A DNA stretch of 64,000 nt from Halovivax asiaticus JCM 14624 (GCF_000337515.1 NZ_AOIQ01000021.1:372251-436250); one strand, 5' to 3'; counted from the first letter of the stretch, positions 1 to 9,082 are shown. A program made the numbers and translations. Notes: generated from the sequence alone by a model not told the origin.

Positions 1-197
1 GAATCGGCCCGTATCGCGTCGAGCCGCTGGCCGACCCCGAGCGCGGACTGCGCGTCGGCTGCGAGCGCCACGACGAGTGGACCGAGTTCGATCCCAGTCG
101 CCGATCGGTGGCGTTCTACTGTCCCGACTGCAGCATGGAGATCGAGGTGACACTCCACGACGACCTGGACTGGCGAGACTGGGGCGAGCGGTGTTAG
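1..197 (+). CDS. C-terminal part of a small Cys-containing protein (5' end outside window)
   Basis: The reading frame is open from base 3 to a TAG at 195-197, giving the last 64 residues of a protein. Two Cys pairs or near-pairs are visible (GCERHDEW and YCPDCSME), which is compatible with a zinc-ribbon-like fold, and the tail is rich in Asp, Glu and Trp. The start lies outside the window, so the family and function cannot be assigned. The protein runs convergently towards the Elp3 gene on the other strand, with about 55 bases between the two stop codons. Confidence 0.6.
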   Translation, partial: IGPYRVEPLADPERGLRVGCERHDEWTEFDPSRRSVAFYCPDCSMEIEVTLHDDLDWRDWGERC

Positions 198-250
198 GGG
201 CGGGCTAGCAGCGGTCGTCCGTCGGCCGCCCGAAACACGAGGGAGCCTGC

Positions 251-1966
251 CTAGAGCCGCTTGCTCACGTACGGGCCGTCCTGGTGATAGTCGAGTTTCT
301 CGCGGTAGTACTCCCGGGCGCCGATGCCGGAGATGACCGAGAGCTTGGAAAACCCGGCGTCGGTGGCGAGTTCCTCGGCTCGTTCCATCAGCCGACGGCC
401 GTAGCCGCGGTGCTGGTGCTGGCCGCCGTCGTTGCCGGCGTCACTCGCCAGCGTGCCCTGCCCGTTGGCGGATTCAGCGCCACTTTGCGGCTCGCTCCCG
501 ACGCTCACCTCGCTGCCGTAGACGTGGAGCTCACGGATCAACGCGGCGTCTTCGAGTTCTGGGCGAACGGGGTCGTTCGGGAAGCGAAGCCGGCAGAAAC
601 CGATCAGGAGGTCCTGATCGAAGTCTTCGATGGAGATGAAGTGCTCCGTGCCGCCGCAGGCCTCGTAGGTCATCACGTCCAGGTCGACGGTTTGGGGCTC
701 CGCGTCGTTCATCCCCACTTCACGACAGCGGATACAGTCACACGACCAACCGTGTTCGTCCATGCGCTGTCTGGCGAGCTGGCGCAGGTTCGACTTCCAG
801 ACGCCGGCGTCGATGAAGTCCGCGGGGATGTCCCGCTGGACGCGCTGGAGGCGCGTGTAGCGCGGGATCATGTCCTTGATCTCGGCGACCAGGTCGGCCG
901 CCTCGTCGTTCGTCAGGGGGTCGTACTCGTCTCGGTGCCACCAGTCGTAGGTGGCGGTGCCGCGGACGACGAGCGTCGGGTAGATCTTCAGGTAATCGGG
1001 CTTCCAGTCGTCGTTCGCGAAGAGTTCGCGGAAGTCCTCGAGACACATCTCTTTGCTCATTCCCGGCTGTCCTGGCATCATGTGGAAGCCGACCTTGAAC
1101 GCCGCGTCGCGCAGGCGGCGGTTGGCGTCGATCGACTCCTGGATGCCGTGGCCGCGGTGCATCTCGCGGTTGATGCGCTCGTAGGTGGTCTGGACGCCCA
1201 CCTCAACCTTCGTCCCCCCGAGATCGAGCATGCGATCGATCTGTTCCGGGTCGCACCAGTCGGGCTTGGTCTCGAACGTGGTTCCGATATTCCGGATCTC
1301 GTTCGTCTCGTTTTCGGTAATCACGTCTTCTGTGTACCGCCACTCGTACTCGTCGGGATCCTGCGCGAAGCTCACGCCCTCGGCGGGCTCGGGCGTTTTC
1401 TCGACGTCGTAGTCGTTCATCGCTTCGAGCGCCCGCTTGACGAACCACTCCTGGTAGTCGTGGCTCCGCGCGGTCATCGTGCCGCCCATCAGAATGAGTT
1501 CGACCTTGTCGACGGGGTGGCCGATCTGTCGCAACTGCTCCAGCCGGAGGGTGACCTGCCCGTACGGATCGTAGTCGTTCTGGACCCCGCGAGCGGCCGC
1601 CGGTTCCTGGCCGGTGTAACTCTGCGAGGAGGAGAACTCCGAGTCGGGGCCACCGGGGCAGTACAGACACTTCCCGTGCGGACAGCGCTCGGGTGAAGTC
1701 ATGATCGCAACGGGCGAGACGCCCGAGGCCGTCCTGACCGGCTTTCGTCGCAGGACCGTTTCGAGCGTCTCGCGATGCTCGTCCGGGGCGTACTCCAGCA
1801 ACTCCGCGTTCTTCGGCACCTTCGGCGCGGAGTGCTCGGAACACGCCTGTAGTTTCGCCGACTCGACGTCGTCGCGCTCGACCTCGCCCGACAAAATCCG
1901 CTCGACCAGCGTCTCACAGACGCGCTCGAACGCCTCCGTCTCGGTCGGATCCACCCCGGTACTCAT
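251..1966 (-). CDS. elp3: Elp3 family tRNA uridine(34) carboxymethyl/acetyl transferase
   Basis: About 571 residues. An N-terminal substrate region is followed by a radical-SAM domain with the Elp3 Cys cluster (CPHGKCLYCPG, about residues 95-106) and a C-terminal GNAT acetyltransferase domain (RGYGRRLMERAEELA near the end). Archaeal Elp3 modifies the wobble uridine of tRNA at C5. The start at 1966 is preferred over the upstream in-frame ATG at 2098: the longer form would overlap the SHOCT gene, and a TATA-like gcttaacc lies about 26-33 bases upstream of 1966, consistent with a leaderless transcript. A low-complexity Gly/Ser/Gln linker sits just before the GNAT acetyl-CoA loop. Family assignment is firm. 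Confidence 0.93.
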   Translation of the reverse strand: MSTGVDPTETEAFERVCETLVERILSGEVERDDVESAKLQACSEHSAPKVPKNAELLEYAPDEHRETLETVLRRKPVRTASGVSPVAIMTSPERCPHGKCLYCPGGPDSEFSSSQSYTGQEPAAARGVQNDYDPYGQVTLRLEQLRQIGHPVDKVELILMGGTMTARSHDYQEWFVKRALEAMNDYDVEKTPEPAEGVSFAQDPDEYEWRYTEDVITENETNEIRNIGTTFETKPDWCDPEQIDRMLDLGGTKVEVGVQTTYERINREMHRGHGIQESIDANRRLRDAAFKVGFHMMPGQPGMSKEMCLEDFRELFANDDWKPDYLKIYPTLVVRGTATYDWWHRDEYDPLTNDEAADLVAEIKDMIPRYTRLQRVQRDIPADFIDAGVWKSNLRQLARQRMDEHGWSCDCIRCREVGMNDAEPQTVDLDVMTYEACGGTEHFISIEDFDQDLLIGFCRLRFPNDPVRPELEDAALIRELHVYGSEVSVGSEPQSGAESANGQGTLASDAGNDGGQHQHRGYGRRLMERAEELATDAGFSKLSVISGIGAREYYREKLDYHQDGPYVSKRL

Positions 1967-2027
1967 CGGGACGTATTCACCGCGGACGCCGGTTAAGCGT
2001 GTCGCCCTGGCGGCGCGAGTCTCGGTG

Positions 2028-2492
2028 TTAGACGCCGTCGCGTTCCCGTTCGAATTCGACGTCCCGATCGTGGGCGGGCTCTGCCTCGACCGATCCACCC
2101 CGCTCCGCGGCGTCTTCCAGCGTCTCCGTCGCTAGCAACCGCTCCAGTTTGCCCTCGAACTGCTCGTCGGTGAGCTCACCAGCGGCGTAGCGCTCCCGTA
2201 GTGTCTCGAGTGCGTCGCCGGCACCCGCCTCACCCCGCCGCGCCGTCTCGGTCGATTCGTCGCGTTCGGCCTGCTCCGTCTCGTTTGCGTCCCACCACGT
2301 CTCGGCGTCTTCCTCGTCCCCGTAGAGCAGCGAAACAAGCGGGACGACGACGATGTAGCCGACAAGCAGGGTGACTAGCCAGAGGGTGTTGCCGACTCCC
2401 GAGAACATGAGCGCGAGCCAGCAGCCGGTGACCAGCAGCGACGCGATCCCGGTCGCGTTCTCCCGGAGACGCGTTGCCGTGTCGTCGCTCAT
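2028..2492 (-). CDS. SHOCT domain membrane protein
   Basis: 154 residues. Two hydrophobic helices occupy roughly residues 17-57, followed by an acidic linker and a short C-terminal SHOCT motif (LRERYAAGELTDEQFEGKL). SHOCT domains are short oligomerisation or scaffold helices often found at the ends of membrane proteins of unknown role; proteins of this build are common in haloarchaea. It lies just upstream of elp3 on the same strand, but elp3 seems to have its own TATA element. No catalytic residues are evident and no pathway can be inferred. Confidence 0.85.
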   Translation of the reverse strand: MSDDTATRLRENATGIASLLVTGCWLALMFSGVGNTLWLVTLLVGYIVVVPLVSLLYGDEEDAETWWDANETEQAERDESTETARRGEAGAGDALETLRERYAAGELTDEQFEGKLERLLATETLEDAAERGGSVEAEPAHDRDVEFERERDGV

Positions 2493-2576
2493 GGTGGGAT
2501 GTCCACAGGCCGGCGTAAAAGGTGTTTCTCACGTCCGAACGGAGGTCGGTCGGGCACTTCGAAGCAGCGCTCTCGA

Positions 2577-4745
2577 CTACCCGAGCAGTTCGCCGAGTGC
2601 GTCGATCGCCGCGTCGTGGACGGCCGCGCGCTCGCCCTTGAGGAACTCGACGTGGCCGTCGGCGCCGCCGACGGTGTGGACGCCGGCGTTCGGGACGGCG
2701 CTTGCGATCGCGTCGCCGAGATCACGCACGTCGACCGCGTCGGTCGCCCGGACGTGTAGTTCGGTTTCGTCGACACCGAGGGTGACGAACGGGGGTTCCG
2801 TCCGGTTGCGCTCCCGACGGTGGAGTTCGTCTAAGAGCAGGCCAGTCGGCGGGAAGTCGAACCGGTGGGTGTACTTCGCCGTGTCGAGGACGGTGATCGT
2901 CACACCGTCGGTCCCGCGTACGCCGGCGTTCTCGCGAGCGGTCTCGAGTTCGGTCTCGAGTTTGTCGCGGAACTGCTCGGAGACGTGGGCCGCGAGATCG
3001 CCGTCGGGATCGAACAGCAGGTCGGCGATCAGTTCGCGCTTGTCGTTGTACGATTGGTAGTGGGCCTCCAGTGCGACGGCGTTGCGACGATCTTCGAGGC
3101 CGGTCGCGTCGTAGCCGGCCTCGGTCGCCAGGTCGACGAACGTGGTTGGCGGCTCCTCCCAGTAGCTAAGCGCCGGGAGGTGGGCCAGTTCGTCGCGAAC
3201 GTCGGGGTTGACGGCGGACGCGAGCGGTGCGGCCAGTGCCGTCGTCGTACAATCGTCGACGGAGACGCCCTGGGTCGACGGTGTGACGGTCGTCGTCACG
3301 GCATCGGAGAGGTCGTCGGCGTGGCTGCTGTCGACGACGAGATGGTCGGCGCCGTAGCGGTCGAGGAGTTCGTAGGCCTCACGCGAAGCGTCGGTACTGC
3401 CGGCATCGACAACGACGACCAGCGGAACCAGTTCGTCGTGGCGGGTCTGCGCGTCGAGCAGCGATGTGACGTCACCCGTCGCGTCGTTCATCTCGTAGCG
3501 ACTGCCCTCTAACGGTCGGCGCTCGGCGTAGTGATAGACGGCGTCGTCTCGCGTGTGCTTCTCGCGAATCAACGGGAGGATCGCGTGTTCGAGCCCCGCG
3601 GCGGCCGTGTAGCCGTCTGCCGTATCGCTGTGTCGAATCACGACGGGTCGACTCTCCATGACGGCGCGCCGAATCGCGGTCGCCGCGTCGGCCAGTTCGG
3701 ATTCGACGGCGGTGACGGCGTCTAGTTCGCCGAACGGCTCGATCGCCGCCGGGCGGGCTTCGTCTTCGATCGCGGCTTCCAGTCGGTCGTGAATCTCGGT
3801 CGCGTCCTCGTCCGTCTGGACGGTGAGCGCTTCGGTCTCGATCTGGAGATCGCCGTTGTGTCGTTCGACCTCGCCTTCGAGTGAGACGATGTCGTCGACG
3901 TCGACGTCGGGATACGCGCGGACGCCGGCCTCTTCGAAGGCGGCACACTCGACGATGCCGGTCTCGTCTTTGAGTTCGAAGACGGTCGGTCCGCTCGTCT
4001 GTCGGACGCTCGTGATCTCGCCTTCGAGGCGAACGATCGTCCCGAGGCGATCCTCGAGCGAGTCGACCGTCGCGCGAGCGAGCGTCGCGTCGGCTTCGTC
4101 GGAGTCCGACTGATCCGCATCGTCTTCGTCGGAGACGGCGACGGCCCCGGCGCTTCCGGTTGCGACTGCGCCAGCGTCGGTCGTGCTAGCCCCGCCGGCC
4201 GTCCCGGCGCTCGCTGTACTGGCAGTCGCGCCCTGGTTTTGTGGCGCAGATTCGGTATTCGCCGCCTCACGCTCGTCAGATTCGGCCGTCGATTCCGTCT
4301 CGGGTGTCGATTCCACTTCGGCGTCCGCCGTCGTCCCGTCTGTGGGCGCGTCGTCCGCCTCGTCCTCGAGGCGACTCTCGCCCTCGTCGGGATCGTCGAC
4401 GATCGTGCCGCGGAACTCGTCGGCCGATTCACGGATGGACCAGCCGAGGTCGACGTTTCCGTTGTCGCGGACCGAGAGGACCTGGACGAACACGGTGTCG
4501 CCCGGTTCCCAGTCGAGACTCTCCAGTCGACTGTCCAGTTCGCTTCGATGCAACAGGCCGGTGACACGGGGGCCGATATCGACGAAGACGCCGAAGTCGG
4601 CGTAGCCGTCGACGGTGCCCCGGTAGTATCGGTTCGGGGTCAGCTGCGAGGGGTCGTCGCCACGGAAAACGAAACAGACGTCCTCCTCGTGGACCTCGCA
4701 AACCTCACCGTCGACAGGCGTGTCGCAGATGATGCAGGTACCCAT
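2577..4745 (-). CDS. DHH-family (RecJ/Cdc45-like) protein with S1 and OB domains
   Basis: 722 residues. Order: N-terminal Cys/His motif (CIICDTP...CEVH, possible zinc site), S1 RNA-binding domain (about 40-100), long acidic Ala/Ser/Thr linker, OB-fold nucleic-acid domain (about 230-300), DHH phosphoesterase-like domain (about 365-560), degenerate DHHA1-like tail. Related archaeal proteins act in DNA replication or repair as RecJ-like nucleases or Cdc45-like partners of GINS. The signature residues are altered here: HSDTADG in place of an HxDxDG motif, SSH at the position expected for DHH, and no clear GGGH in the DHHA1 part. A purely structural role is therefore possible. The start is supported by a TATA-like gttttacg about 27 bases upstream. 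Confidence 0.82.
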   Translation of the reverse strand: MGTCIICDTPVDGEVCEVHEEDVCFVFRGDDPSQLTPNRYYRGTVDGYADFGVFVDIGPRVTGLLHRSELDSRLESLDWEPGDTVFVQVLSVRDNGNVDLGWSIRESADEFRGTIVDDPDEGESRLEDEADDAPTDGTTADAEVESTPETESTAESDEREAANTESAPQNQGATASTASAGTAGGASTTDAGAVATGSAGAVAVSDEDDADQSDSDEADATLARATVDSLEDRLGTIVRLEGEITSVRQTSGPTVFELKDETGIVECAAFEEAGVRAYPDVDVDDIVSLEGEVERHNGDLQIETEALTVQTDEDATEIHDRLEAAIEDEARPAAIEPFGELDAVTAVESELADAATAIRRAVMESRPVVIRHSDTADGYTAAAGLEHAILPLIREKHTRDDAVYHYAERRPLEGSRYEMNDATGDVTSLLDAQTRHDELVPLVVVVDAGSTDASREAYELLDRYGADHLVVDSSHADDLSDAVTTTVTPSTQGVSVDDCTTTALAAPLASAVNPDVRDELAHLPALSYWEEPPTTFVDLATEAGYDATGLEDRRNAVALEAHYQSYNDKRELIADLLFDPDGDLAAHVSEQFRDKLETELETARENAGVRGTDGVTITVLDTAKYTHRFDFPPTGLLLDELHRRERNRTEPPFVTLGVDETELHVRATDAVDVRDLGDAIASAVPNAGVHTVGGADGHVEFLKGERAAVHDAAIDALGELLG

Positions 4746-4881
4746 CTACCCGGGTAGAATGGGTTGAGCGTAAAACGGTTGTCGAATCACGCTCGTTCCC
4801 CGTCGTCTTGCTGGACGTCCGTCTCGACCGGTCAATCAGGCAATCACGAGGTCCTGGCTGTGTTCGGTGCTCCTCTGATCG

Positions 4882-5145
4882 TCACTCGAAGACGATCGAG
4901 TCGGCCTCGAGTGCGTCGAGGTCGGCGACGAGCGACCGAATCTCGTCGGGAAACATCGCTACCTGTATCTCGTTTCCCTCCGCGTCGGTGAACTCGAGTT
5001 TCACGCGCCTGTCACCGAATTCCCGTGCGCTCGCCGTCTCTACGTCGAACAACTTGGCCGTCGTCTCCGTGTTCGTCGGGCCGACGTTGTGAATCGAACC
5101 GTCTTTTACTTCGACCATGAACGGATCGAGTTCCAGGGTCAACAT
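4882..5145 (-). CDS. Small acidic haloarchaeal protein of unknown function
   Basis: 87 residues, acidic, with alternating hydrophobic positions suggesting a small beta-rich fold and a C-terminal helix (EIRSLVADLDALEAD). A TATA-like gctttatcc sits about 27-32 bases upstream of the ATG, consistent with leaderless expression. No family with a known function is recognised; its size and composition resemble conserved hypothetical proteins of halophiles. The next upstream gene is divergent. Confidence 0.7.
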   Translation of the reverse strand: MLTLELDPFMVEVKDGSIHNVGPTNTETTAKLFDVETASAREFGDRRVKLEFTDAEGNEIQVAMFPDEIRSLVADLDALEADSIVFE

Positions 5146-5454
5146 CGTCGGCGCGTTCGCCGTGCCCCGGGATAAAGCCAGGTGCTCGGGCGGAGGTATC
5201 TGAAATTCACCACGCTGGCACCAGTCGTGGATAAGAGGGGAATAGGAGAGCGACTGCTACGAGGGGGCGACACGTTGGTGCCGATTGGGTAGCGCGGCAG
5301 TTCCGTCTCGGAGCTGTCACGGCCGGGTGCCCGAACGGACTGCGAAATTCGTCGTCACTGAGCGGTGTACCGTCCAAATTCAGCCGTCCGGCCGAGCCGA
5401 ACCCCGGCGAATCTCGTACTTTTATGGGTCACAGGACGGAAGTATCGCCCGTCT
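5146..5454. other. Divergent intergenic region (309 b)
   Basis: No convincing gene. It holds the TATA-like element of the minus-strand gene at its left end (ataaagc, 5173-5179) and a TATA-like tttatg (5421-5426) placed about 30 bases before the hydrolase start. The middle is GC-rich without obvious structure. Confidence 0.5.
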
Positions 5455-6177
5455 ATGGAACTCACCTGGCACGGCCACTCGACGTGGCACGTCACGGTTG
5501 GCGAAACCGACCTGCTGATCGATCCCTTCTTCGACAACCCAAAGACGAGCCTGGAGCCGGAAGACGCTGTGGAGCCGGATTACGTGCTCCTCACGCACGG
5601 GCACGCGGACCACATCGCCGATGCGAGCGACTTCGCGAATGCGACGCTCGTCGCCACGCCAGAACTCGTCGCCTACTGCGAGGACGAGTTCGGATTCGAC
5701 GATGCCGTCGGTGGCATGGGAATGAATCTCGGTGGGACCGTCGAGTGCGGCGACGCCTTCGTCACCATGCACCGCGCCGACCACACGAACGGCATCATGA
5801 CCGACTACGAGTCGAGCGCCGGGATGCCCGCGGGCTTCCTGATCAGCGACGCGGATCCGACCGACGACGAGGCGGACGCGACGACGTTCTACCACACTGG
5901 CGACACGAGCCTGTTCAGCGAACTCCGAGACGTCGTGGCGCCGTCTCTCGATCCGGACGCGGTCGCCGTCCCGATCGGCGATCACTTTACGATGGGGCCG
6001 ACGCAGGCCGCGATGGCCGTCGACTGGCTCGACGTCGACTACGCCTTCCCACAGCATTACGACACGTTCCCACCGATCGAGCAGGACCCTGCCGACTTCG
6101 CCGCCGCCGTCGAGCGGACGGGTTCGGACGCCGACGTCGTCACCCTCGACGGGGACGAATCGTTCGATCTCTCGTAA
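5455..6177 (+). CDS. UPF0173-type metallo-beta-lactamase fold metal-dependent hydrolase
   Basis: 240 residues. The opening [13 protein letters not shown] and the metal-binding signature THGHADH (about residues 48-54) are typical of the UPF0173 branch of metallo-beta-lactamase fold hydrolases. Later conserved His/Asp residues are visible in [16 protein letters not shown] and [10 protein letters not shown], and a late [10 protein letters not shown]. The substrate is unknown for this branch. The ATG at 5455 is chosen because homologues begin at this motif and because a TATA-like element precedes it at leaderless spacing; the frame extends further upstream without support. Confidence 0.9.
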   Translation: MELTWHGHSTWHVTVGETDLLIDPFFDNPKTSLEPEDAVEPDYVLLTHGHADHIADASDFANATLVATPELVAYCEDEFGFDDAVGGMGMNLGGTVECGDAFVTMHRADHTNGIMTDYESSAGMPAGFLISDADPTDDEADATTFYHTGDTSLFSELRDVVAPSLDPDAVAVPIGDHFTMGPTQAAMAVDWLDVDYAFPQHYDTFPPIEQDPADFAAAVERTGSDADVVTLDGDESFDLS

Positions 6178-6321
6178 CGCTGTCAACCCGTTCGCAACTC
6201 AGTTCGTTCAGCCGGTTCCGGTCGCGCCCGAGGCGGCCCTGTCTCGATAGTTTCTCGGACCAATGGTAACCCGCCACAGAGAACAACGTTTACACGTCGG
6301 GCCGTCGTCAGTCGGACCTGC

Positions 6322-6702
6322 ATGTCAAAGAACGTGACCACAGTCTCCGACGAGGGCTACGACTCGACGAACAGTACCGACGACTTCGAGTGGACGGTCG
6401 ACGCGACCGGCGAAACGGGGCCGGACACACTGGAGGCACTGCTCGGTGCGTATGCGTCCTGTTACGTTCCCGCGCTTCGCGTCGCCGCCGAGCAGCGAGA
6501 CGCGGGCGACCTCGGTCGCATCCAGATCGACGCCGACGGCGAACTGAACGACGACGACAAACTGGCGTCGATCTCGTTCGATGTCACCGTCGACCCCGAA
6601 CTCGACGAAGAGACAGCCGAGGCTGTGATCGACCGGGCGAACGATCTGTGTAAGGTCCACGATGCGGTCAAGGCCGAGCTTCACGCCGACATCTCACTAT
6701 AG
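6322..6702 (+). CDS. OsmC family peroxidase-like protein
   Basis: 126 residues. The two redox Cys positions of the OsmC/Ohr fold are present: one in ASCYVPALRV at the start of the long central helix and one in DLCKVHDAVK near the C-terminus. Members reduce organic hydroperoxides with thiol donors in the cytoplasm. A TATA-like gtttacacg lies about 27-33 bases before the ATG, suggesting its own leaderless transcript. The protein is a little shorter than bacterial OsmC (about 140 residues). Confidence 0.88.
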   Translation: MSKNVTTVSDEGYDSTNSTDDFEWTVDATGETGPDTLEALLGAYASCYVPALRVAAEQRDAGDLGRIQIDADGELNDDDKLASISFDVTVDPELDEETAEAVIDRANDLCKVHDAVKAELHADISL

Positions 6703-6837
6703 CCGCAGTACTCCGGATCGGTCACTGGATTTCAGCAAAACGAGACGGTCGCACTGTCGTCGGTATCACTCGTATACCCGTAATTGTGCAACCGAGCAAC
6801 GAGGACAGCGGCGTCTGAAAAACTGTCAGTCCGGTGT

Positions 6838-7269
6838 CTATTCGGCCGGTTCTGCGCCTTCGAGAACGAACGTTACTTCCTTTTGTCCGTCGATCGTCAC
6901 GTCTTTTTCGACGTCATCGAAGCTGTCGTCGGCACTCGTCACGGTGAACGTGTACTCTCCCTCGGACAGCTTTTGCGTGGTCGTCCCGTTCTCGAACCCG
7001 GTCGCCTGTGCGCTGAAATCCGGTTTGCTGCTGTCAGATGGCTCCGCGACGATTTCGAATCCGGCTCCGATTGCGTCACCGTTTCCGTTTTCGAAAGTCA
7101 TGGTGACGGGGTACCGTTCGGTGGGTTCCCAATTATCGAGGTCCCCGTCCGATTCGTCGTCGGACTCATCGTCGTCGTTTTCATCGGAGAGACAACCCGC
7201 TACTGTTAGCGAACTGACGGCCGCGACTCCGGTAGTGAACTGCCGTCGTGTTGGTGTTGGACGTTCCAT
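6838..7269 (-). CDS. Predicted Tat-exported lipoprotein, unknown function
   Basis: 143 residues. The N-terminus has a twin-arginine motif (TRRQFTTG) followed by a hydrophobic stretch and a lipobox ending AGC, so Tat export and lipid anchoring are expected. A highly acidic linker (residues about 29-45) leads to a beta-rich domain with two FENG repeats (about 60-140). The ATG at 7269 fits the signal peptide; an in-frame upstream extension to 7494 has no signal logic and overlaps the divergent gene. Binding partner or substrate is not evident. Confidence 0.8.
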   Translation of the reverse strand: MERPTPTRRQFTTGVAAVSSLTVAGCLSDENDDDESDDESDGDLDNWEPTERYPVTMTFENGNGDAIGAGFEIVAEPSDSSKPDFSAQATGFENGTTTQKLSEGEYTFTVTSADDSFDDVEKDVTIDGQKEVTFVLEGAEPAE

Positions 7270-7492
7270 ATCCGAAGCGAAACGTGGCACATACATAACC
7301 TCGTTGATATTAACCGGAACTTTCTGCCTGTTTGTAGTTGAGACAATCTCTACCAAGGCTGGTCTATAATTGTTTTTTAGCATGGTTGAGCTATGGGGCA
7401 GTGGTGAGTACTCAGAGGACTGCTGGGCCACAGCTGTACTGAGGTAACAAGCCAGGGAAACGCTGAAATCGACTCGGCGGAAATCACCCTCC

Positions 7493-7948
7493 ATGTCGGA
7501 ATCCTGGACGGATCACATCGTTGGAGAACGGATGGCGCTAGATCGCGAATTCGCCGACCGGGTCGTCGACTCCCAGTTTTCGAATCAGGAGTGGTCACTC
7601 ATCATGACGGCGACGACGTTCGAGATCGAGCGCCCAGCCGATTCGGACCAGGCGGCGCTAGTTGCGAACACAGAGCAGGTCGAACACGTCCTCGCGGAGT
7701 TCGATTCGGCGGCGTCCCAGCCGGCCGGCTTCGGCGGGACTGGTCGCGGTGATTCCTCCGATTCTGCAGGTGGTCTCTTCGACTCGATCAAGTCCGCATT
7801 CGGTCTGGGGAGTGACGATGGTGGCATCACCGACGCGGAGCGCACGGCTGCAGACCGGCTCGCCCAGGAGTACGCGAGCGAACTCCAGACGAAACTCGAA
7901 TCGAACGGGCGCTGGGACGAGGTGCGGGAACTCGCTGCCTCGATGTGA
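7493..7948 (+). CDS. DUF5799-like haloarchaeal protein
   Basis: 151 residues. The N-terminal half (SWTDHIVGERMALDREF ... EWSLIMTATTFEIE) resembles the haloarchaea-specific DUF5799 family as I remember it. A Gly/Ser-rich segment (about residues 83-105) joins it to a charged C-terminal helix. No membrane segment or catalytic motif is seen. Function is unknown. It is transcribed divergently from the lipoprotein gene. Confidence 0.75.
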   Translation: MSESWTDHIVGERMALDREFADRVVDSQFSNQEWSLIMTATTFEIERPADSDQAALVANTEQVEHVLAEFDSAASQPAGFGGTGRGDSSDSAGGLFDSIKSAFGLGSDDGGITDAERTAADRLAQEYASELQTKLESNGRWDEVRELAASM

Positions 7949-8051
7949 AGAATTCTCTCCATTTCGCCGGGACGAGCGGTACCCAGGGGGGTTCACGAGC
8001 GTTTCGGCGCGTAGCCGCAGGACCTTTAGGCTGGGCCGTCAGTGTAGCCGT

Positions 8052-8342
8052 ATGGCCGACCAGATCGAGACCACGACGTTCAGTATCGAATCCGAAGCAG
8101 GCGACGCCGACGACGTGACGATTCCTGCCGGACTCGTCGACCTACTTGCAGAGGGTGACCAGTCTCCTGCCGAGACGGTCGGAGACATCACTCTCCTGTC
8201 GTTCGCAAGCCGCGCACATCACCTCGTTCACCACGGAGAGGACGCCGGCGACGACCTCGAAGCGCAGGAAGAACTCATCATGGAACTGTTCGAGGAGCGT
8301 TTCGGCGTGAGCTACGCCGAAGCCACGGGCCACCACCACTGA
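8052..8342 (+). CDS. Small acidic haloarchaeal protein of unknown function
   Basis: 96 residues, acidic, ending in a His-rich tail (GHHH). The core pattern VTIPAGLVDLLAEGD followed by a helix containing ASRAHHLVHHGEDAGDDLEA is characteristic enough to suggest a conserved family, but I cannot name a function. The His clusters could bind metal; that is speculation. The ATG at 8052 is the first one in a long open frame whose upstream part overlaps the previous gene in another phase. Confidence 0.7.
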   Translation: MADQIETTTFSIESEAGDADDVTIPAGLVDLLAEGDQSPAETVGDITLLSFASRAHHLVHHGEDAGDDLEAQEELIMELFEERFGVSYAEATGHHH

Positions 8343-8378
8343 TAGCGTCGTGTTTCGAAAGCGGTCACACGATTGCCC

Positions 8379-8414
8379 ATTCGTAAACCGAAGCCTATAG
8401 GGCGGTTTACGAAT
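8379..8414 (+). promoter_or_regulatory. BirA-type biotin operator bracketing the bioY TATA box
   Basis: A perfect 12-base inverted repeat, attcgtaaaccg (8379-8390) and cggtttacgaat (8403-8414). Its inner part, tcgtaaacc-N14-ggtttacga, matches the BirA operator form TTGTAAACC-N14/15-GGTTTACAA known from bacteria and reported for some archaea. The TATA-like cctatag (8394-8400) lies between the half-sites and about 26-32 bases before the bioY ATG, so a bound repressor would block TBP. Biotin-dependent repression by an HTH-bearing BirA is the expected mechanism; the regulator gene is not in the window. Confidence 0.82.
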
Positions 8415-8425
8415 CAGTGGTCGGT

Positions 8426-9082
8426 ATGTCGACCGATCACGAGTACGACTCCGTGGCGCTCGTCCCTGAGTCGATCGTTCGCCCGTTCGCCCGGGCGGCG
8501 TTGCTGGCTGCGTTGACGGGAGCCGTCGCGTTCGTTTCGATCCCGATCCCGTTCTCGCCCGCGCCGCTGACGTTGCAGGTCCTGTTCGTCTTTCTCGCTG
8601 GCCTCTATCTCGGTCCGGTCTGGGGGTCGGTATCGTTGCTGCTGTACCTCACGGCCGGTGGCGCTGGGGCACCGATTTTCGCCGGAGGCCATGCCGGGAT
8701 CGGCCACCTGTTCGGAAAGACTGGTGGATTCCTCTGGTCGTATCCGATCGCCGCGTTCGTCATCGGCGCGCTCGTTCACGGACGGACCGGATTTGGATTC
8801 GGCTCGATCGATCCGACCGCGGACGAAACACCGTCCGGCGGATTCTTCGATTCACTCGAGGTTCGCGATCCCGCGACTGTGGGGCTGGGGAGACTCGTCG
8901 TCGCCCTTTCGGTCGGGACGCTCATCGTGTATGCGATCGGTGCAGGATACGCGATGTGGCTGCTGTCTCTCTCACCTGTCGAAGCGGTCGCCCAGTTCGT
9001 CGCTCCGTTCGTCATCGGCGAAGTGCTGAAGATGGCGGCAACGATAGCCCTCGTCAGAGATGGCCGGTACGAACTGTCGTGA
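8426..9082 (+). CDS. bioY: BioY biotin transporter S component
   Basis: 218 residues, about six membrane helices. The BioY family pattern is clear: FVSIPIPFSPAPLTLQVLFV near the N-terminus, the AGLYLGPVWGS helix, and GGAGAPIFAGGHAGIGHLFG. BioY captures biotin in the membrane and pairs with an ECF energising module, encoded immediately downstream. The ATG at 8426 is preferred to the GTG at 8417 because the TATA-like element is at leaderless distance from it. A cytoplasmic loop of about 25 residues between later helices is longer than in many bacterial BioY proteins. Confidence 0.93.
   Translation: MSTDHEYDSVALVPESIVRPFARAALLAALTGAVAFVSIPIPFSPAPLTLQVLFVFLAGLYLGPVWGSVSLLLYLTAGGAGAPIFAGGHAGIGHLFGKTGGFLWSYPIAAFVIGALVHGRTGFGFGSIDPTADETPSGGFFDSLEVRDPATVGLGRLVVALSVGTLIVYAIGAGYAMWLLSLSPVEAVAQFVAPFVIGEVLKMAATIALVRDGRYELS

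Noticed and set aside
284-1696. Long open frame antisense to elp3
   Set aside because: High-GC haloarchaeal genes leave long antisense frames; the minus-strand frame encodes a complete Elp3 with all motifs, while this one has no recognisable domain.
7270-7494. N-terminal extension of the lipoprotein gene
   Set aside because: The extension overlaps the divergent gene's start and would bury the Tat signal; the ATG at 7269 places it at the N-terminus.
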